A DNA stretch of 64,000 bases from Anderseniella sp963759095. Lineage in GTDB: Bacteria > Pseudomonadota > Alphaproteobacteria > Rhizobiales > Aestuariivirgaceae. Location: contig CAVWYF010000018.1 in the NCBI GenBank assembly GCA_963759095.1, positions 1-64,000 on the forward strand, in the 5' to 3' direction. A program made the translations under genes and the position numbers. Position 1 is the stretch's first letter; each line of letters opens with the position of its first letter. Below the pieces are notes generated by a model. It saw only the letters and a list, made by a program, of their open reading frames with translations, ran no database searches and was not told the origin of the DNA. Shown here in pieces: positions 1 through 7,992 of this stretch.

Positions 1-698
1 CGTGCGGTTGCCAGCCAATTGTCAAGAAACCTGTCCAGCCACACATCAACTGAGGGGTCATGGACAAAACGATCGCTGAAATGGCTTTCGCGTGGCCGGG
101 CACCGGGTAATGCCAGTCTTTCCTCGGCCTTGACCAGCCAGCGGTTCATCATCTTATGCGTGACCTCCGGGTGGAACTGAATGGCAAATGCAGTATCGCC
201 ATAGCGGAATGCCTGATGCGGAAAGTGCCCTTCAGATGTGGCAAGGCAGACCGCCCCGCCAACCAGTTCAAAGCCTTCCCGATGCCACTGGTAGACCTTT
301 TGTGGCCATGAGCCATAGACGGCACCTTCCGTAGTTGCAGAAATGCCGTAATAACCAATTTCGGCCCGGTCATCGGGAAAGCCGAAAACCTTGCCGCCCA
401 GTTGCCGGGCCAGCATCTGGCCACCGAGACAAATGCCCAGAAACGGAACGCTTGCCGCCAGCGGCTTGGCGATCCAGTCAATTTCGGTACGAATATACTC
501 GTGCTCGCTATCGTCGTTTGCGCTCATCGGTCCACCGAAAATGACCGCGCCTGAATATTCTTCGATGTTGTCCGGCAGGGTCTCGCCCAGAGCAGGCTTG
601 CGGATATCGAGCTCATAGCCCTTTTGTATCAGCTTCATCCCGACGCGGCCCGGCGTCGAGGTTTCCTGATGCAGCACTATGACGATGCGTTTTTTCAT
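1..698 (-). CDS. Class I glutamine amidotransferase, 3' end cut off by window edge
   Basis: Reading leftward from an ATG at 698, the frame stays open to the window edge (about 232 residues visible). It has the class I glutamine amidotransferase triad: nucleophile Cys90 in GICLGGQ, and His176 and Glu178 in FHPEV. The family hydrolyses glutamine and passes ammonia to a partner domain. Here there is no synthetase domain in the visible part, so it resembles the stand-alone 'GMP synthase-like' amidotransferases that often act on gamma-glutamyl compounds or amines. The N-terminus, KKRIVIVLHQE, is the usual first beta-strand. The substrate cannot be inferred. The SDR gene just upstream runs the same way with a 54-bp gap, so the two may be co-transcribed. 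Family call is firm, role is open. Confidence 0.85.
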   Translation of the reverse strand, partial: MKKRIVIVLHQETSTPGRVGMKLIQKGYELDIRKPALGETLPDNIEEYSGAVIFGGPMSANDDSEHEYIRTEIDWIAKPLAASVPFLGICLGGQMLARQLGGKVFGFPDDRAEIGYYGISATTEGAVYGSWPQKVYQWHREGFELVGGAVCLATSEGHFPHQAFRYGDTAFAIQFHPEVTHKMMNRWLVKAEERLALPGARPRESHFSDRFVHDPSVDVWLDRFLDNWLATA

Positions 699-752
699 TT
701 TTCCTTAACCGTGCAATTCCGTTTCCATGCAAAGCGAATTGGTCAAACCGGC

Positions 753-1505
753 CTACATTGCGGATACACCACCGTCCAGTTTTAGTTCGGATCCTGTCAT
801 GAATGACGACTCGTTGCTGGCCAAGTAAACCACAGCCCATGCCACATCTTCAACAGTTGCTATCCGGCCCAGCGGTATTTGCCTGGCCAGCTTGCTTCTG
901 TTGACTTCAGGATCACCGGTTTTCGTTACCTGATCGACCATATCCGTATCAACGAAGGCAGGATGTACAGAATTGCACCTCACGTCCGTATAGGCACGCG
1001 CGGCATGCAAGGCGACGGATTTTGTCAGCATGTGTACGCCTGCCTTGGCGGCATTGTAGGCGGCAAAATTGGCGCTCGCGATCATGGAAGAAATCGACGC
1101 TATGTTGATGATCGATGCCGGTGCATTTTGTGACAGGACAGGCAATGCAGCCTGGCAACCCAGATAGACGGACTTCAGATCGACATCCATGGTGCGGTCC
1201 CAGCTTGCCTCGTCCAGGCTCTCAACAGTGCCGGGAATGATGATGCCGGCATTGTTGACCAGGACGTTGATGCCGTTCATCAGGTCGCCGGCGTGTTCAA
1301 TCGCGGCTTTCCATGCAGGCCTGCTTGTGACGTCAAGCTCGATGGCGGGATGGCCGGACACCTGTTGTGCTGCACGGTTTGCCTCTGAACCATCGATGTC
1401 AGTGATCACCACGTCGCAACCGTGCGCTGCCATGAGTTTGGCGCAGCCCAGGCCGATGCCCCTGGCGGCTCCCGTTATCAGGGCCTTCTTGCCTGCAAGT
1501 CTCAT
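753..1505 (-). CDS. SDR family NAD(P)-dependent oxidoreductase
   Basis: This is a 250-residue classical short-chain dehydrogenase/reductase of normal length. The cofactor motif TGAARGIG starts at residue 11, NNAG is at 84-87, and the catalytic set is Ser137, Tyr150 and Lys154 (YNAAK). The C-terminus shows the common SELKLDGG segment of FabG-like enzymes. Asp36 after the second strand (VVITDID) suggests NAD(H) rather than NADP(H), by family rule. It lies upstream of the amidotransferase and reads in the same direction. The substrate is unknown, and an alcohol or 3-hydroxy-acid/sugar substrate is possible. The gene belongs to the left flank of the repeat-rich accessory region. Confidence 0.9.
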   Translation of the reverse strand: MRLAGKKALITGAARGIGLGCAKLMAAHGCDVVITDIDGSEANRAAQQVSGHPAIELDVTSRPAWKAAIEHAGDLMNGINVLVNNAGIIIPGTVESLDEASWDRTMDVDLKSVYLGCQAALPVLSQNAPASIINIASISSMIASANFAAYNAAKAGVHMLTKSVALHAARAYTDVRCNSVHPAFVDTDMVDQVTKTGDPEVNRSKLARQIPLGRIATVEDVAWAVVYLASNESSFMTGSELKLDGGVSAM

Positions 1506-1625
1506 TCAGTCGTCTCCCGTTTTGCCGACAATGACGGCCATGTGCCGGGCTGGCAAGTTTGTGCTGACCGGGTGAAAAAATATCCCGCAATATGGTTTGA
1601 CCGGAATGGCTGATTGTGGGCATTG

Positions 1626-1889
1626 ATACCAAAGGAAGTAATTATTGACCCATTTGATGGAGTTAAATCCGTCCATCTGGTGCGTTGTGGCGCTTGCCCG
1701 ATGCACCGCATCGCGCTGCGCACCACGCCTGCCAGAATGGACGGATTTGGCCCACCGAAGGACGGTTTTTCGCGCCCGCTGGACGTCGTTATGCTCCACT
1801 TGTGGTCAGCCAGACCAAGGCGTGAAGCATGCCTAGCCAGCAAACGCGAAAAATCGGTCAAATGAGTCAATAATTACTTTCTTTGGTAT
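1626..1889. repeat. MITE-like palindromic element, copy 1 (264 bp)
   Basis: The element has long terminal inverted repeats beginning ATACCAAAGGAAGTAATTAT on the left, mirrored with few mismatches on the right (ending at 1889). The outer TA dinucleotides (1627-1628 and 1887-1888) would fit a TA target duplication as used by IS630/Tc1-type transposases. A second inverted repeat (arms 1665-1680 and 1732-1748) encloses a 51-bp core at 1681-1731. A copy of the same length lies at 58848-59111. There its 51-bp core is in the opposite orientation. No credible protein is encoded; short frames across it are by-products of the palindrome. It fills the gap between the SDR and the GlcG-type gene. Confidence 0.85.
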
Positions 1890-1937
1890 AACACTGCAAT
1901 TGCAAACAACAGACCTTCGTACAGGAGACAAGATCAG

Positions 1938-2372
1938 ATGAGCATCACGCTTTCCAAGAGCCGCAAGATTGTATCGGTTGCATTGAAGAAGGCCCAGGAG
2001 ATTGGTCTGACCAAACCAATGACAGTTGTGGTGCTTGATGCACGCGGCACCGTGAAGGCGTGTGAAAGCCAGGACGGCAGCTCAACTCTGCGTTTCAAGA
2101 TCGCGTTTGGCAAAGCCAATGGCTGCATTGCGCTTGGTATCGGTTCACGTGCAATTTTTGCACGCGCCAACGAGCAGCCCTATTTTGTCCAGGCGGTGAA
2201 TGCACAGGCTGACGGTAATCTTGTTCCCGTGCCCGGCGGCGTGCTGGTGCGTGATCGCAAAGGGGCCATCATCGGCGCTGTGGGCATTACAGGCGACACC
2301 TCCGACAATGATGAAACCTGCGCGGTTGCCGGTATTGAAGCGGCAGGTTTCCAGGCAGACACAGGCGGTTAG
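1938..2372 (+). CDS. GlcG/HbpS family protein
   Basis: This is a 144-residue protein of the GlcG/HbpS family (formerly DUF336). Visible family marks are the N-terminal helix (SKSRKIVSVALKKAQEIG), the strand TVVVLDARG, and the C-terminal stretch VPGGVLVRD...GAIIGAVGITGD. Members form small barrel-like oligomers. Some bind haem (HbpS) and others accompany glycolate or aromatic catabolism genes. There is no signal peptide, so it should be cytoplasmic. The start follows AGGAGA (1921-1926), about 11 nt before the ATG. Its TAG stop (2370-2372) overlaps the first bases of the adjoining repeat element. No partner gene is next to it, so its biochemical role is unknown. Confidence 0.85.
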   Translation: MSITLSKSRKIVSVALKKAQEIGLTKPMTVVVLDARGTVKACESQDGSSTLRFKIAFGKANGCIALGIGSRAIFARANEQPYFVQAVNAQADGNLVPVPGGVLVRDRKGAIIGAVGITGDTSDNDETCAVAGIEAAGFQADTGG

Positions 2373-2771
2373 AGCGAGATGAGGTTAAATTGGATCAGTT
2401 GACCGCGGCGATTTTGCTCGCTGGCTAGGCGGATTGCGTGCGGTGGTGTTGCTCACCACAAGCGCAAGACAACGACGCCAGAGGGCAAAATCGCCCGGCC
2501 CATTCAGCAAAGGTATCATCATCATGGTTCCCATCGGGGTGGGGAAAATCGGTCCATCGGCGTTGTTGCGCCGCTTGCCCGATGCACCACATCGCGCTGC
2601 GCGACGCGCCTAGAGCAACATGGGTTCGGTAGAACCCATAAAGTTGCTCTAACACTTTGAAAGCGATCAGGTTCATGATTTTTGGTTGAACCAACCAAAA
2701 ATCATCCTGATCTAGCCGAGTGAACCGATTTTCCGCCATCAAATGATTCAATTTAACCTCATCTCGCTCTA
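2371..2771. repeat. Composite palindromic element with 22-bp perfect inverted ends
   Basis: The ends 2371-2392 and 2749-2770 are perfect 22-bp inverted repeats beginning AGAGCGAGATGAGG, and weaker symmetry extends to about 38 bp. The interior (about 2410-2610) is clearly related to the two 264-bp MITE copies: shared tracts include GCTGGCTAGGC, CACCACAAG, AACGACG and the core near 2560-2610. A two-hairpin repeat is nested at 2611-2712. Thus the element shares a body with the other family but has different tips. It touches the GlcG-type stop codon on the left and an IS5-type end at CTAG on the right. I see no real gene in it. Frames that cross it give the same low-complexity peptide seen in the other copies. 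Confidence 0.8.
2611..2712. repeat. Bipartite hairpin repeat, copy nested in composite element
   Basis: Hairpin 1 (2611-2651) pairs TAGAGCAAC with GTTGCTCTA around ATGGGTTC..GAACCCAT. Hairpin 2 (2665-2712) pairs GATCAG with CTGATC around a TTTTTGGTTG/CAACCAAAAA stem. The same pair of hairpins recurs at 35326-35427, and single hairpins recur at 50484-50531, 54926-54973 and 60950-60975. It begins at a CTAG tetranucleotide inside the surrounding element, so it probably inserted after that element formed. Confidence 0.8.
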
Positions 2772-2772
2772 G

Positions 2773-2788
2773 GGCGTGTACTCATAAA
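2773..2788. mobile_element. IS5-type terminal inverted repeat, left end
   Basis: GGCGTGTACTCATAAA follows directly after CTAG (2769-2772). It is the mirror image, 15 of 16 bases, of the sequence at 10736-10751, which is itself followed by CTAG. IS5-family elements of the IS427 type are known to insert at CTAG. No transposase lies directly inside this end. The next 185 bp up to the YCII gene carry no recognisable gene, so this is either a remnant of a deleted copy or the outer end of a larger 8-kb unit. Confidence 0.65.
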
Positions 2789-2973
2789 TTTGCCGAGCAA
2801 TCTGTACGTTCAGTGAGGTCTGCTTTGGGGGGAGAAGCGGACACTCCGTGTTGGCGGACGCATGTCTGTGTTGTGCCAGGAACAGTCATCGCGGTTTGCA
2901 AAAAACCAACGGCGTTGGCAAGTGCGACTTCCGGCTGTAATTTGCAATTTGCAACAGTCTCAGGAACAATAAA

Positions 2974-3279
2974 ATGTCTGATTTCATTTACTTGATGCAC
3001 AACGATGAAACTTCCTCTGCGGCTGAATTGGCTGACGATGGTTGGCATGAATACATTGAGAATTTGAAGGCGAAAGGATGTTTTCGTGGAGGGAGTGAAG
3101 TCGGCCAAGGCAAGTGCTTCCGAAAGCAATTGGAAGCGCCTGAGATATTCGACCGGCTTGTAGGTTACATACGGATAGAGGCTCCGAGCCTGGCGGAGGC
3201 CGAGGCAATGCTAAAGGGCAACCCAGTGTATGAAGCTGGTGGCACCGTCGAAATACGTGAACTACCGCGCAGCAGCTAG
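2974..3279 (+). CDS. YCII-related domain protein
   Basis: This is a 101-residue protein matching the YCII/DGPF fold: an N-terminal strand (FIYLMHND), a helix with GWHEYIENLKAKG, a GYIRIEAPSLAEAEAML segment and the C-terminal signature GNPVYEAGGTVEIREL. Family members are small dimeric ferredoxin-like proteins, and a few act as isomerases or dehydrochlorinase-like enzymes. Many sit beside ECF sigma factors, but none is here. It is cytoplasmic by sequence. There is no clear operon partner. It stands between an IS5-type end and an AT-rich spacer, so it may be cargo of the accessory island. Confidence 0.75.
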   Translation: MSDFIYLMHNDETSSAAELADDGWHEYIENLKAKGCFRGGSEVGQGKCFRKQLEAPEIFDRLVGYIRIEAPSLAEAEAMLKGNPVYEAGGTVEIRELPRSS

Positions 3280-3716
3280 TCTGCCGATGATGTCCACTCC
3301 CATTGATGGCTTCCTTTGTTGCTTTCGCTGACCAACCGAAGACTTAAGGGCGGCTCCGAGTCCTTTGCCGGGATTAAATCGGCACTGTCAAACTGCAGCT
3401 TCAGCCAGTGTGTATACTCAGATCGTCTGAAGTTGATCCTGATTTAGCAAACCTATCTGTCGATGGGTTCGAGTAACTGGCCACCTAATATAGCGTCAGG
3501 TTTATAGATAAATATCGGGTGTAATCCGCTTTATAAATTTCATTAAATAATTTTATAAAAATTTAAATTAAATATATATAAAAATCTACTTTATATTTAT
3601 CAGTAAATAAATTTAATTTATGCGGTATTCTATTATCTGCTATATTGTTGCCAATTAAACGCCTATCGCTCTGAATGAAATGAGTGATTGGTGAGAACAC
3701 ATAGAGGCGTGGCGAA
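3280..3716. other. Gene-free spacer with a strongly AT-rich core (about 3500-3665)
   Basis: No convincing gene is visible here. From about 3500 to 3665 the sequence is dominated by A and T runs (for example around 3540-3620), in sharp contrast to its GC-rich surroundings. Such tracts upstream of surface-protein genes commonly bind nucleoid proteins or silencers of the MucR/Ros or H-NS type. Here that is inference only. The tract probably contains the promoter of the small membrane protein that starts at 3717. Confidence 0.6.
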
Positions 3717-3965
3717 ATGAAACAGAATGAATTCAACGAGAGCATTTGGGGATTTCACGAAGTCACTTGGCAAAAGCACCCTGTTGACAACCTGAATCTG
3801 CACGAACTACGCGCGGCGTTCCTGGAATTGTTGACGGCACCCTGGCTGCCACAGCATCAAAAGCGAGCACAGGCAGAGGCGACCTCGTCCTTTCTTGCCG
3901 GCCTTATGCTGGGCATGCTTGCCGGAGCTCTGCTCGCCTCACTCGCTATCTCCTTGGTCTTTTGA
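3717..3965 (+). CDS. Small protein with one C-terminal membrane segment, unknown function
   Basis: This 82-residue frame has a hydrophilic N-terminal half (NEFNESIWGFHEVTWQKHPVD) and a Gly/Ala/Leu-rich membrane helix at about residues 58-81 (LAGLMLGMLAGALLASLAIS). The small-residue spacing could support helix packing. The ATG follows GAGGCGTGGCGAA, a usable ribosome site. I do not recognise the family. It lies downstream of the AT-rich tract and upstream of the large RTX gene, with no overlap to either. It could be a tail-anchored accessory protein of the surface-protein locus, but nothing in the sequence proves it. Confidence 0.5.
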   Translation: MKQNEFNESIWGFHEVTWQKHPVDNLNLHELRAAFLELLTAPWLPQHQKRAQAEATSSFLAGLMLGMLAGALLASLAISLVF

Positions 3966-4353
3966 AAGCCCGAACTCCAAAGCAGATGGGGTAGATGCCT
4001 CCCAGTTAAAGCGCGAGTTGCATATTGTTGCGGGCTCGTATACGGGTGCAGTAATTTGGCACTTGGTAAACTGTCACCGTTATTTCACCTTATTTTCAGG
4101 TAGTTATCTGCCTTGCTGACAACTGCGAACACTAGGCTCTCGTTAGGTGTTTATGAGTCCGCGCGCTGCGAAACGGGTCCTCAACCTAGCTTTTACATTC
4201 TCTTTACCGTCAGTGATCTTTTGCAAAACCGAAGCGCCATGCAAACCGATCTTAGCAATACTTATTAAACTGTTTCGATTAAAATTTGGGCCAGAAAACA
4301 GGTGCACGAAAAGTGTGCTTTCGGTGAGTAGGTAATAGAGAGAGTGCCCAGTT
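3966..4353. other. Spacer before the RTX gene, containing a degenerate IS5-type end
   Basis: No gene is visible. At about 4137-4162 the sequence GTTAGGTGTTTATGAGTCCG closely resembles the inner and outer bases of the right IS5-type end at 10727-10751. It is therefore a decayed solo end. The last part, AGAGAGAG at 4337-4344, is the likely ribosome site of the RTX gene. A promoter cannot be assigned with confidence. Confidence 0.55.
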
Positions 4354-7300
4354 TTGACAGTTCCGACTGATCTCATAATTGATACGGTTTCAGGTGTTGA
4401 CCATGGTGCAGCAAACGACACTGTCGTCGCTATTGTGTCTGTTCCCGATGCCGGTAATGGCCTGACCTATAACTTACTTGACGATGCTGGCGGACTTTTT
4501 TCCATTGATCCCGTGACCGGTGAGATCAAGCTGGTCCTGGCTGGTGGTACTTATGATTTTTCCGAAACGACATCACATAGTCTGACGTTGGAAGTGCTCG
4601 ATCTCGAGGGTAATTCATACTCTGAGACTGTAGAGCTGCAATTTGGTACCGAAGGCACCGATACCGATTATGGCCTTAAACTCAACCGCGATGGTGGCAA
4701 CAACGCCTATCTATATACGTCCGATGGTGGTGATGTTGTTGGCGGACTGGATGCATTTACAATCGAGGTTGACTTTTCATCGCTGCATGCTGTTGGCACC
4801 GACATGCCTTTATTTAGCTACCATAGCGGCGGGGCCAGTGATGAAATTGAACTTGGATTAAATGACCATGGAGCTGGTATTGGTCTTTACATAGAGATTG
4901 GCGAAGAACCGGTTGCGGTGACAAGCTATGATGCCACTGCGCTGCTTGATGGTAGACGACATGTGGTCTCGTTCACTTGGGACAATACTGCCGGAGACTG
5001 GGAGCTTTTTGTAGATGGCCTATCTGTTGCTAGCGGCAGTGACATAGCGCTAGGGCACACCATCGACGCCATTGGAACCATTGTGCTGGGCCAGGAGCAG
5101 GATACCCTTGGCGGTGGATTTAACCCTGCGCAGCATTTTGATGGAACCTACTATGATGTGCGTATTTTCGATGATGTCCGGACGTCATCTGAAATAAACG
5201 ACAATCTGTTTCAGATAACCTCTGCTGGTGAGTCTGGTCTTGTTGCTGACTGGCGCATGGACGACTATTCGGGCGGTGTCACATCTGATTCAGTTGCCGG
5301 TGTGGATCTTCAAACCGGCAACGTTACCGGCACGGGCTGGACCTCCAGTACACCAGCTCTGGTGTCTTCTACAGTGCAGAATGAAACCCTGACCGGCACG
5401 TCAAATGACGATGTCCTGTACGCATTTGGTGGCGCTGATACGATTAATGCGGGGGCTGGTGATGATCACATTGATGGTGGCGATGGCGGCACGCTTGATA
5501 GCTATCTGCAGCTGGTCGAAAGTCACGATCCGGTAGCGCATTGGCGTTTGTCAGAATTCGCGGGCGTCCAACTGGTGACGGATGAAACCGAGGCACATAG
5601 CGGTGTCTATAATTTCGGTGCCAATAGCGATAATGCAGACGGGCCTTTGTCAAATATCACAACGACCGCCGCAATTTTCGATGGTAGCAATGATTATGCT
5701 GAAATAGCCGCATCAGGCGATTTTACACTTGCTGAAGGTTCCATCCAGCTTTGGTTTAAAACTGATACCATCACTGGGCAAGATCGCACGCTGTTCTCAA
5801 TGCGTGGTCCTGACACAGCCGGAAACCAGGCGGGTAGTCTTTACGTTGGGCAGGAAGTTGACCACTTGGAGCTCCGTATTCAGGACGGGGTCACCGAGCA
5901 CGTCATCAGGACCGGCACGATAAACGCGAACCAATGGTATGCACTCACTTTTGTTTGGGATGCAACGGGGACCCAGCTCTATCTGGACGGCGTTGCAGCG
6001 GGAAGTGAATCAGAAGGAACACCCTTCTCCTACACCGGTGGCTTTGGTCAGAACAGCCAGCCCATCACCATGGGTGCGGCCTATCGCGGCTCTCAGGGGG
6101 ATCTGGTTAATGGCCTTGACCGCTATTTTGACGGCCAGATTGCGGAGGTTTCTGTTTTTGATACCAGGCTCACTGCAACCGAAGTCAGTGCTGTCATTGC
6201 AACAGCGTCAACCGGGACCGAATGGTTTGCAGGCGATGTCATAGACGGTGGCGAGGGAACGGACACGGTTTTTTATGCCGATTCATCTGCTGCTGTGAGC
6301 GTTGATCTTGCTGCCGGTACGGCATCAGGCGGTGACGCAAACGGTGACGTACTCACAGGCGTTGAAAACCTCACCGGTTCAACACATAACGATACCCTTG
6401 TCGGGGATGGCAGTGACAATCTGCTAATCGGTGGCGGTGGTGCAGATGTGCTCGATGGTGCTGCTGGTACTGATACAGTTAGTTATGCCAATTCTGGCGC
6501 TGCGGTCAGTGTTAATCTTGCTTCGGGTACGGGGACGGGTGGAGATGCACAAGGTGATACAATCAGCGGTATAGAGAACCTCACCGGGTCGGACTATGAT
6601 GATACGCTGACTGGCGACATCAGCGATAATAGTATTCTGGGCGGAGATGGTGCTGATACGATTGATGGTCGTGATGGTGATGATACGCTGATCGGTGGTG
6701 CCGGTGCTGACATCATTGATGGCGGTGATGGTACCGATAAGGTGAGTTACACCACAGCCGCTTCAGCTGTTACGGTTGATCTGAGCGACGTCACCGGTTC
6801 ATCAAACTATGGTGATGCTTTTGGCGATACTTTTGCATACGTCGAAAGCTTCGAGTTGTCCGACTATGATGACGTGTTCGTCGGTGATGCTGCAAACAAC
6901 ACTGTTAGCGGCGGCGCGGGAACCGACGATCTTAGTGGGAGTGCCGGGCACGATATACTTGATGGTGGTGCGGGAGCTGATAGTCTCGATGGCGGCACCG
7001 GTTATGATAAGGTATCCTACCTGTCAGCTAACGTTGGCGTGACAGTCAACGTATCCGACACGAGCCAGAATACCGGCGATGCAGTTGGCGATGTCTATAC
7101 AAGCATCGAGTTGTTCGAGGGTTCGAACTTCGACGATGTGATTACCGGAACGAACGCTACAGACTTTCTGTTTGGCGCAGATGGGGATGATACCCTGATC
7201 GGCGGATCGGGTGACGACGCCCTATTCGGCGGACGCGGGACCGACGTCCTCAACGGTGGCGCTGGGCGTGACAACGTCGCCTACAATTTTGCTGAATCTG

Positions 7301-7764
7301 GTGTGACGGTCGATTTGTCCGATTCGAACAATAATACTGGAGAAGCGGCTGGTGATAGCTATATCAGCATCGAAATGGTGCAAGGATCTGCGCACGATGA
7401 TGTCATCACTGGAGATGGCAATGACAACTGGCTCCATGGCATGAACGGTAGTGATGTTATCAACGGTGGTGCAGGCGCAGATACCATATTTGGTGCTGAT
7501 GGATCGGACACCTTAAGTGGTGGTGCGGGGGCCGACATTTTCTATTTCATGCAACTGGAAACGGGCACAGATGTCATCACGGATTTCGAGAATAATGTTG
7601 ATCTACTCAATCTGCGCTACCGGGGTTTTTCTGATGCTCAAGAGGTACTGGATGCGGCTTCAAGCAGCGGATCCAATGTAATTTTGGACTTCGGTGGGAG
7701 CGACTCCCTGATTCTGCAGAATTTTACCTTGGCAGATTTTGATGAAACAGATTTCCTCATCTAA
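4354..7764 (+). CDS. Large secreted RTX protein with cadherin-like and two LamG-type domains
   Basis: This is a 1136-residue protein. Residues about 1-100 look cadherin-like (FSIDPVTGEI, FSETTSHSLTLEV). Residues about 105-300 and 382-620 are two concanavalin-like LamG_3 domains (each with WRMDD/WRLSE and WxLFVDG or LYLDG marks). Residues about 344-380 and 629-1065 carry RTX nonapeptide calcium-binding repeats such as GGAGADIIDGGDG. The last 75 residues (DIFYFMQ..ITDF..NFTLADF) fit the usual C-terminal type I secretion region. It is therefore predicted to be exported by a type I system and to act outside the cell, perhaps in adhesion or glycan binding. The start is TTG, because an in-frame stop lies 15 nt upstream; AGAGAGAG precedes it by 9 nt. 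No ABC/HlyD exporter genes are in the window. The 5' end may have been altered by an old IS insertion. Confidence 0.85.
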   Translation: MTVPTDLIIDTVSGVDHGAANDTVVAIVSVPDAGNGLTYNLLDDAGGLFSIDPVTGEIKLVLAGGTYDFSETTSHSLTLEVLDLEGNSYSETVELQFGTEGTDTDYGLKLNRDGGNNAYLYTSDGGDVVGGLDAFTIEVDFSSLHAVGTDMPLFSYHSGGASDEIELGLNDHGAGIGLYIEIGEEPVAVTSYDATALLDGRRHVVSFTWDNTAGDWELFVDGLSVASGSDIALGHTIDAIGTIVLGQEQDTLGGGFNPAQHFDGTYYDVRIFDDVRTSSEINDNLFQITSAGESGLVADWRMDDYSGGVTSDSVAGVDLQTGNVTGTGWTSSTPALVSSTVQNETLTGTSNDDVLYAFGGADTINAGAGDDHIDGGDGGTLDSYLQLVESHDPVAHWRLSEFAGVQLVTDETEAHSGVYNFGANSDNADGPLSNITTTAAIFDGSNDYAEIAASGDFTLAEGSIQLWFKTDTITGQDRTLFSMRGPDTAGNQAGSLYVGQEVDHLELRIQDGVTEHVIRTGTINANQWYALTFVWDATGTQLYLDGVAAGSESEGTPFSYTGGFGQNSQPITMGAAYRGSQGDLVNGLDRYFDGQIAEVSVFDTRLTATEVSAVIATASTGTEWFAGDVIDGGEGTDTVFYADSSAAVSVDLAAGTASGGDANGDVLTGVENLTGSTHNDTLVGDGSDNLLIGGGGADVLDGAAGTDTVSYANSGAAVSVNLASGTGTGGDAQGDTISGIENLTGSDYDDTLTGDISDNSILGGDGADTIDGRDGDDTLIGGAGADIIDGGDGTDKVSYTTAASAVTVDLSDVTGSSNYGDAFGDTFAYVESFELSDYDDVFVGDAANNTVSGGAGTDDLSGSAGHDILDGGAGADSLDGGTGYDKVSYLSANVGVTVNVSDTSQNTGDAVGDVYTSIELFEGSNFDDVITGTNATDFLFGADGDDTLIGGSGDDALFGGRGTDVLNGGAGRDNVAYNFAESGVTVDLSDSNNNTGEAAGDSYISIEMVQGSAHDDVITGDGNDNWLHGMNGSDVINGGAGADTIFGADGSDTLSGGAGADIFYFMQLETGTDVITDFENNVDLLNLRYRGFSDAQEVLDAASSSGSNVILDFGGSDSLILQNFTLADFDETDFLI

Positions 7765-7851
7765 TTTTCGCTCCGGCGATCTCTTTACCGATTTTTAACC
7801 AAAATCACCAAATACTTTACGCTCTGTTTCATCCTAGGATCGGCAACTCCT

Positions 7852-7992
7852 ATGAAGTCTGACGAGGTAAAGTTGAAAAGCTGGAGCAAGCCGCGCTTGA
7901 TGATACTCAGTATCAAAGAAATCACTAGCGCTTTTTGTGGCTCCAGCAATGATACAGCCTGCTTGCCAGCCGGTGGCTCACCGGTTATGTAG
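7852..7992 (+). CDS. 46-residue peptide resembling a lasso-peptide (RiPP) precursor
   Basis: A short frame starts at ATG 7852, with AGGA at 7836-7839 as a distant ribosome site. The N-terminal half contains KSWSKPRLMILSIKEIT. This fits the proteobacterial lasso leader pattern (aromatic-x-x-P-x-L, then a Thr nine residues after the Leu). If Thr25 is the penultimate leader residue, the core would be the last 20 residues, starting AFCGSSND. Asp would then be at ring position 8, and Cys residues at core positions 3 and 11. These are the positions expected for a macrolactam ring. No cyclase, protease or PqqD-like gene is in the window. A chance frame or another class of small peptide is possible. 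Confidence 0.4.
   Translation: MKSDEVKLKSWSKPRLMILSIKEITSAFCGSSNDTACLPAGGSPVM

Noticed and set aside
1502..1870. Frames in the MITE copies and the composite element giving a peptide containing SAMRCIGQAPQRTRWTD or a close variant
   Set aside because: The same peptide appears from copies 1626-1889, 2371-2771 and 58848-59111, in different orientations and frames. It comes from the palindromic repeat core, with no ribosome site or family, so it is not a gene.
4143..4421. Leftward frame of 92 codons across the RTX start
   Set aside because: It overlaps the beginning of the RTX gene on the other strand and has no signal or family features.
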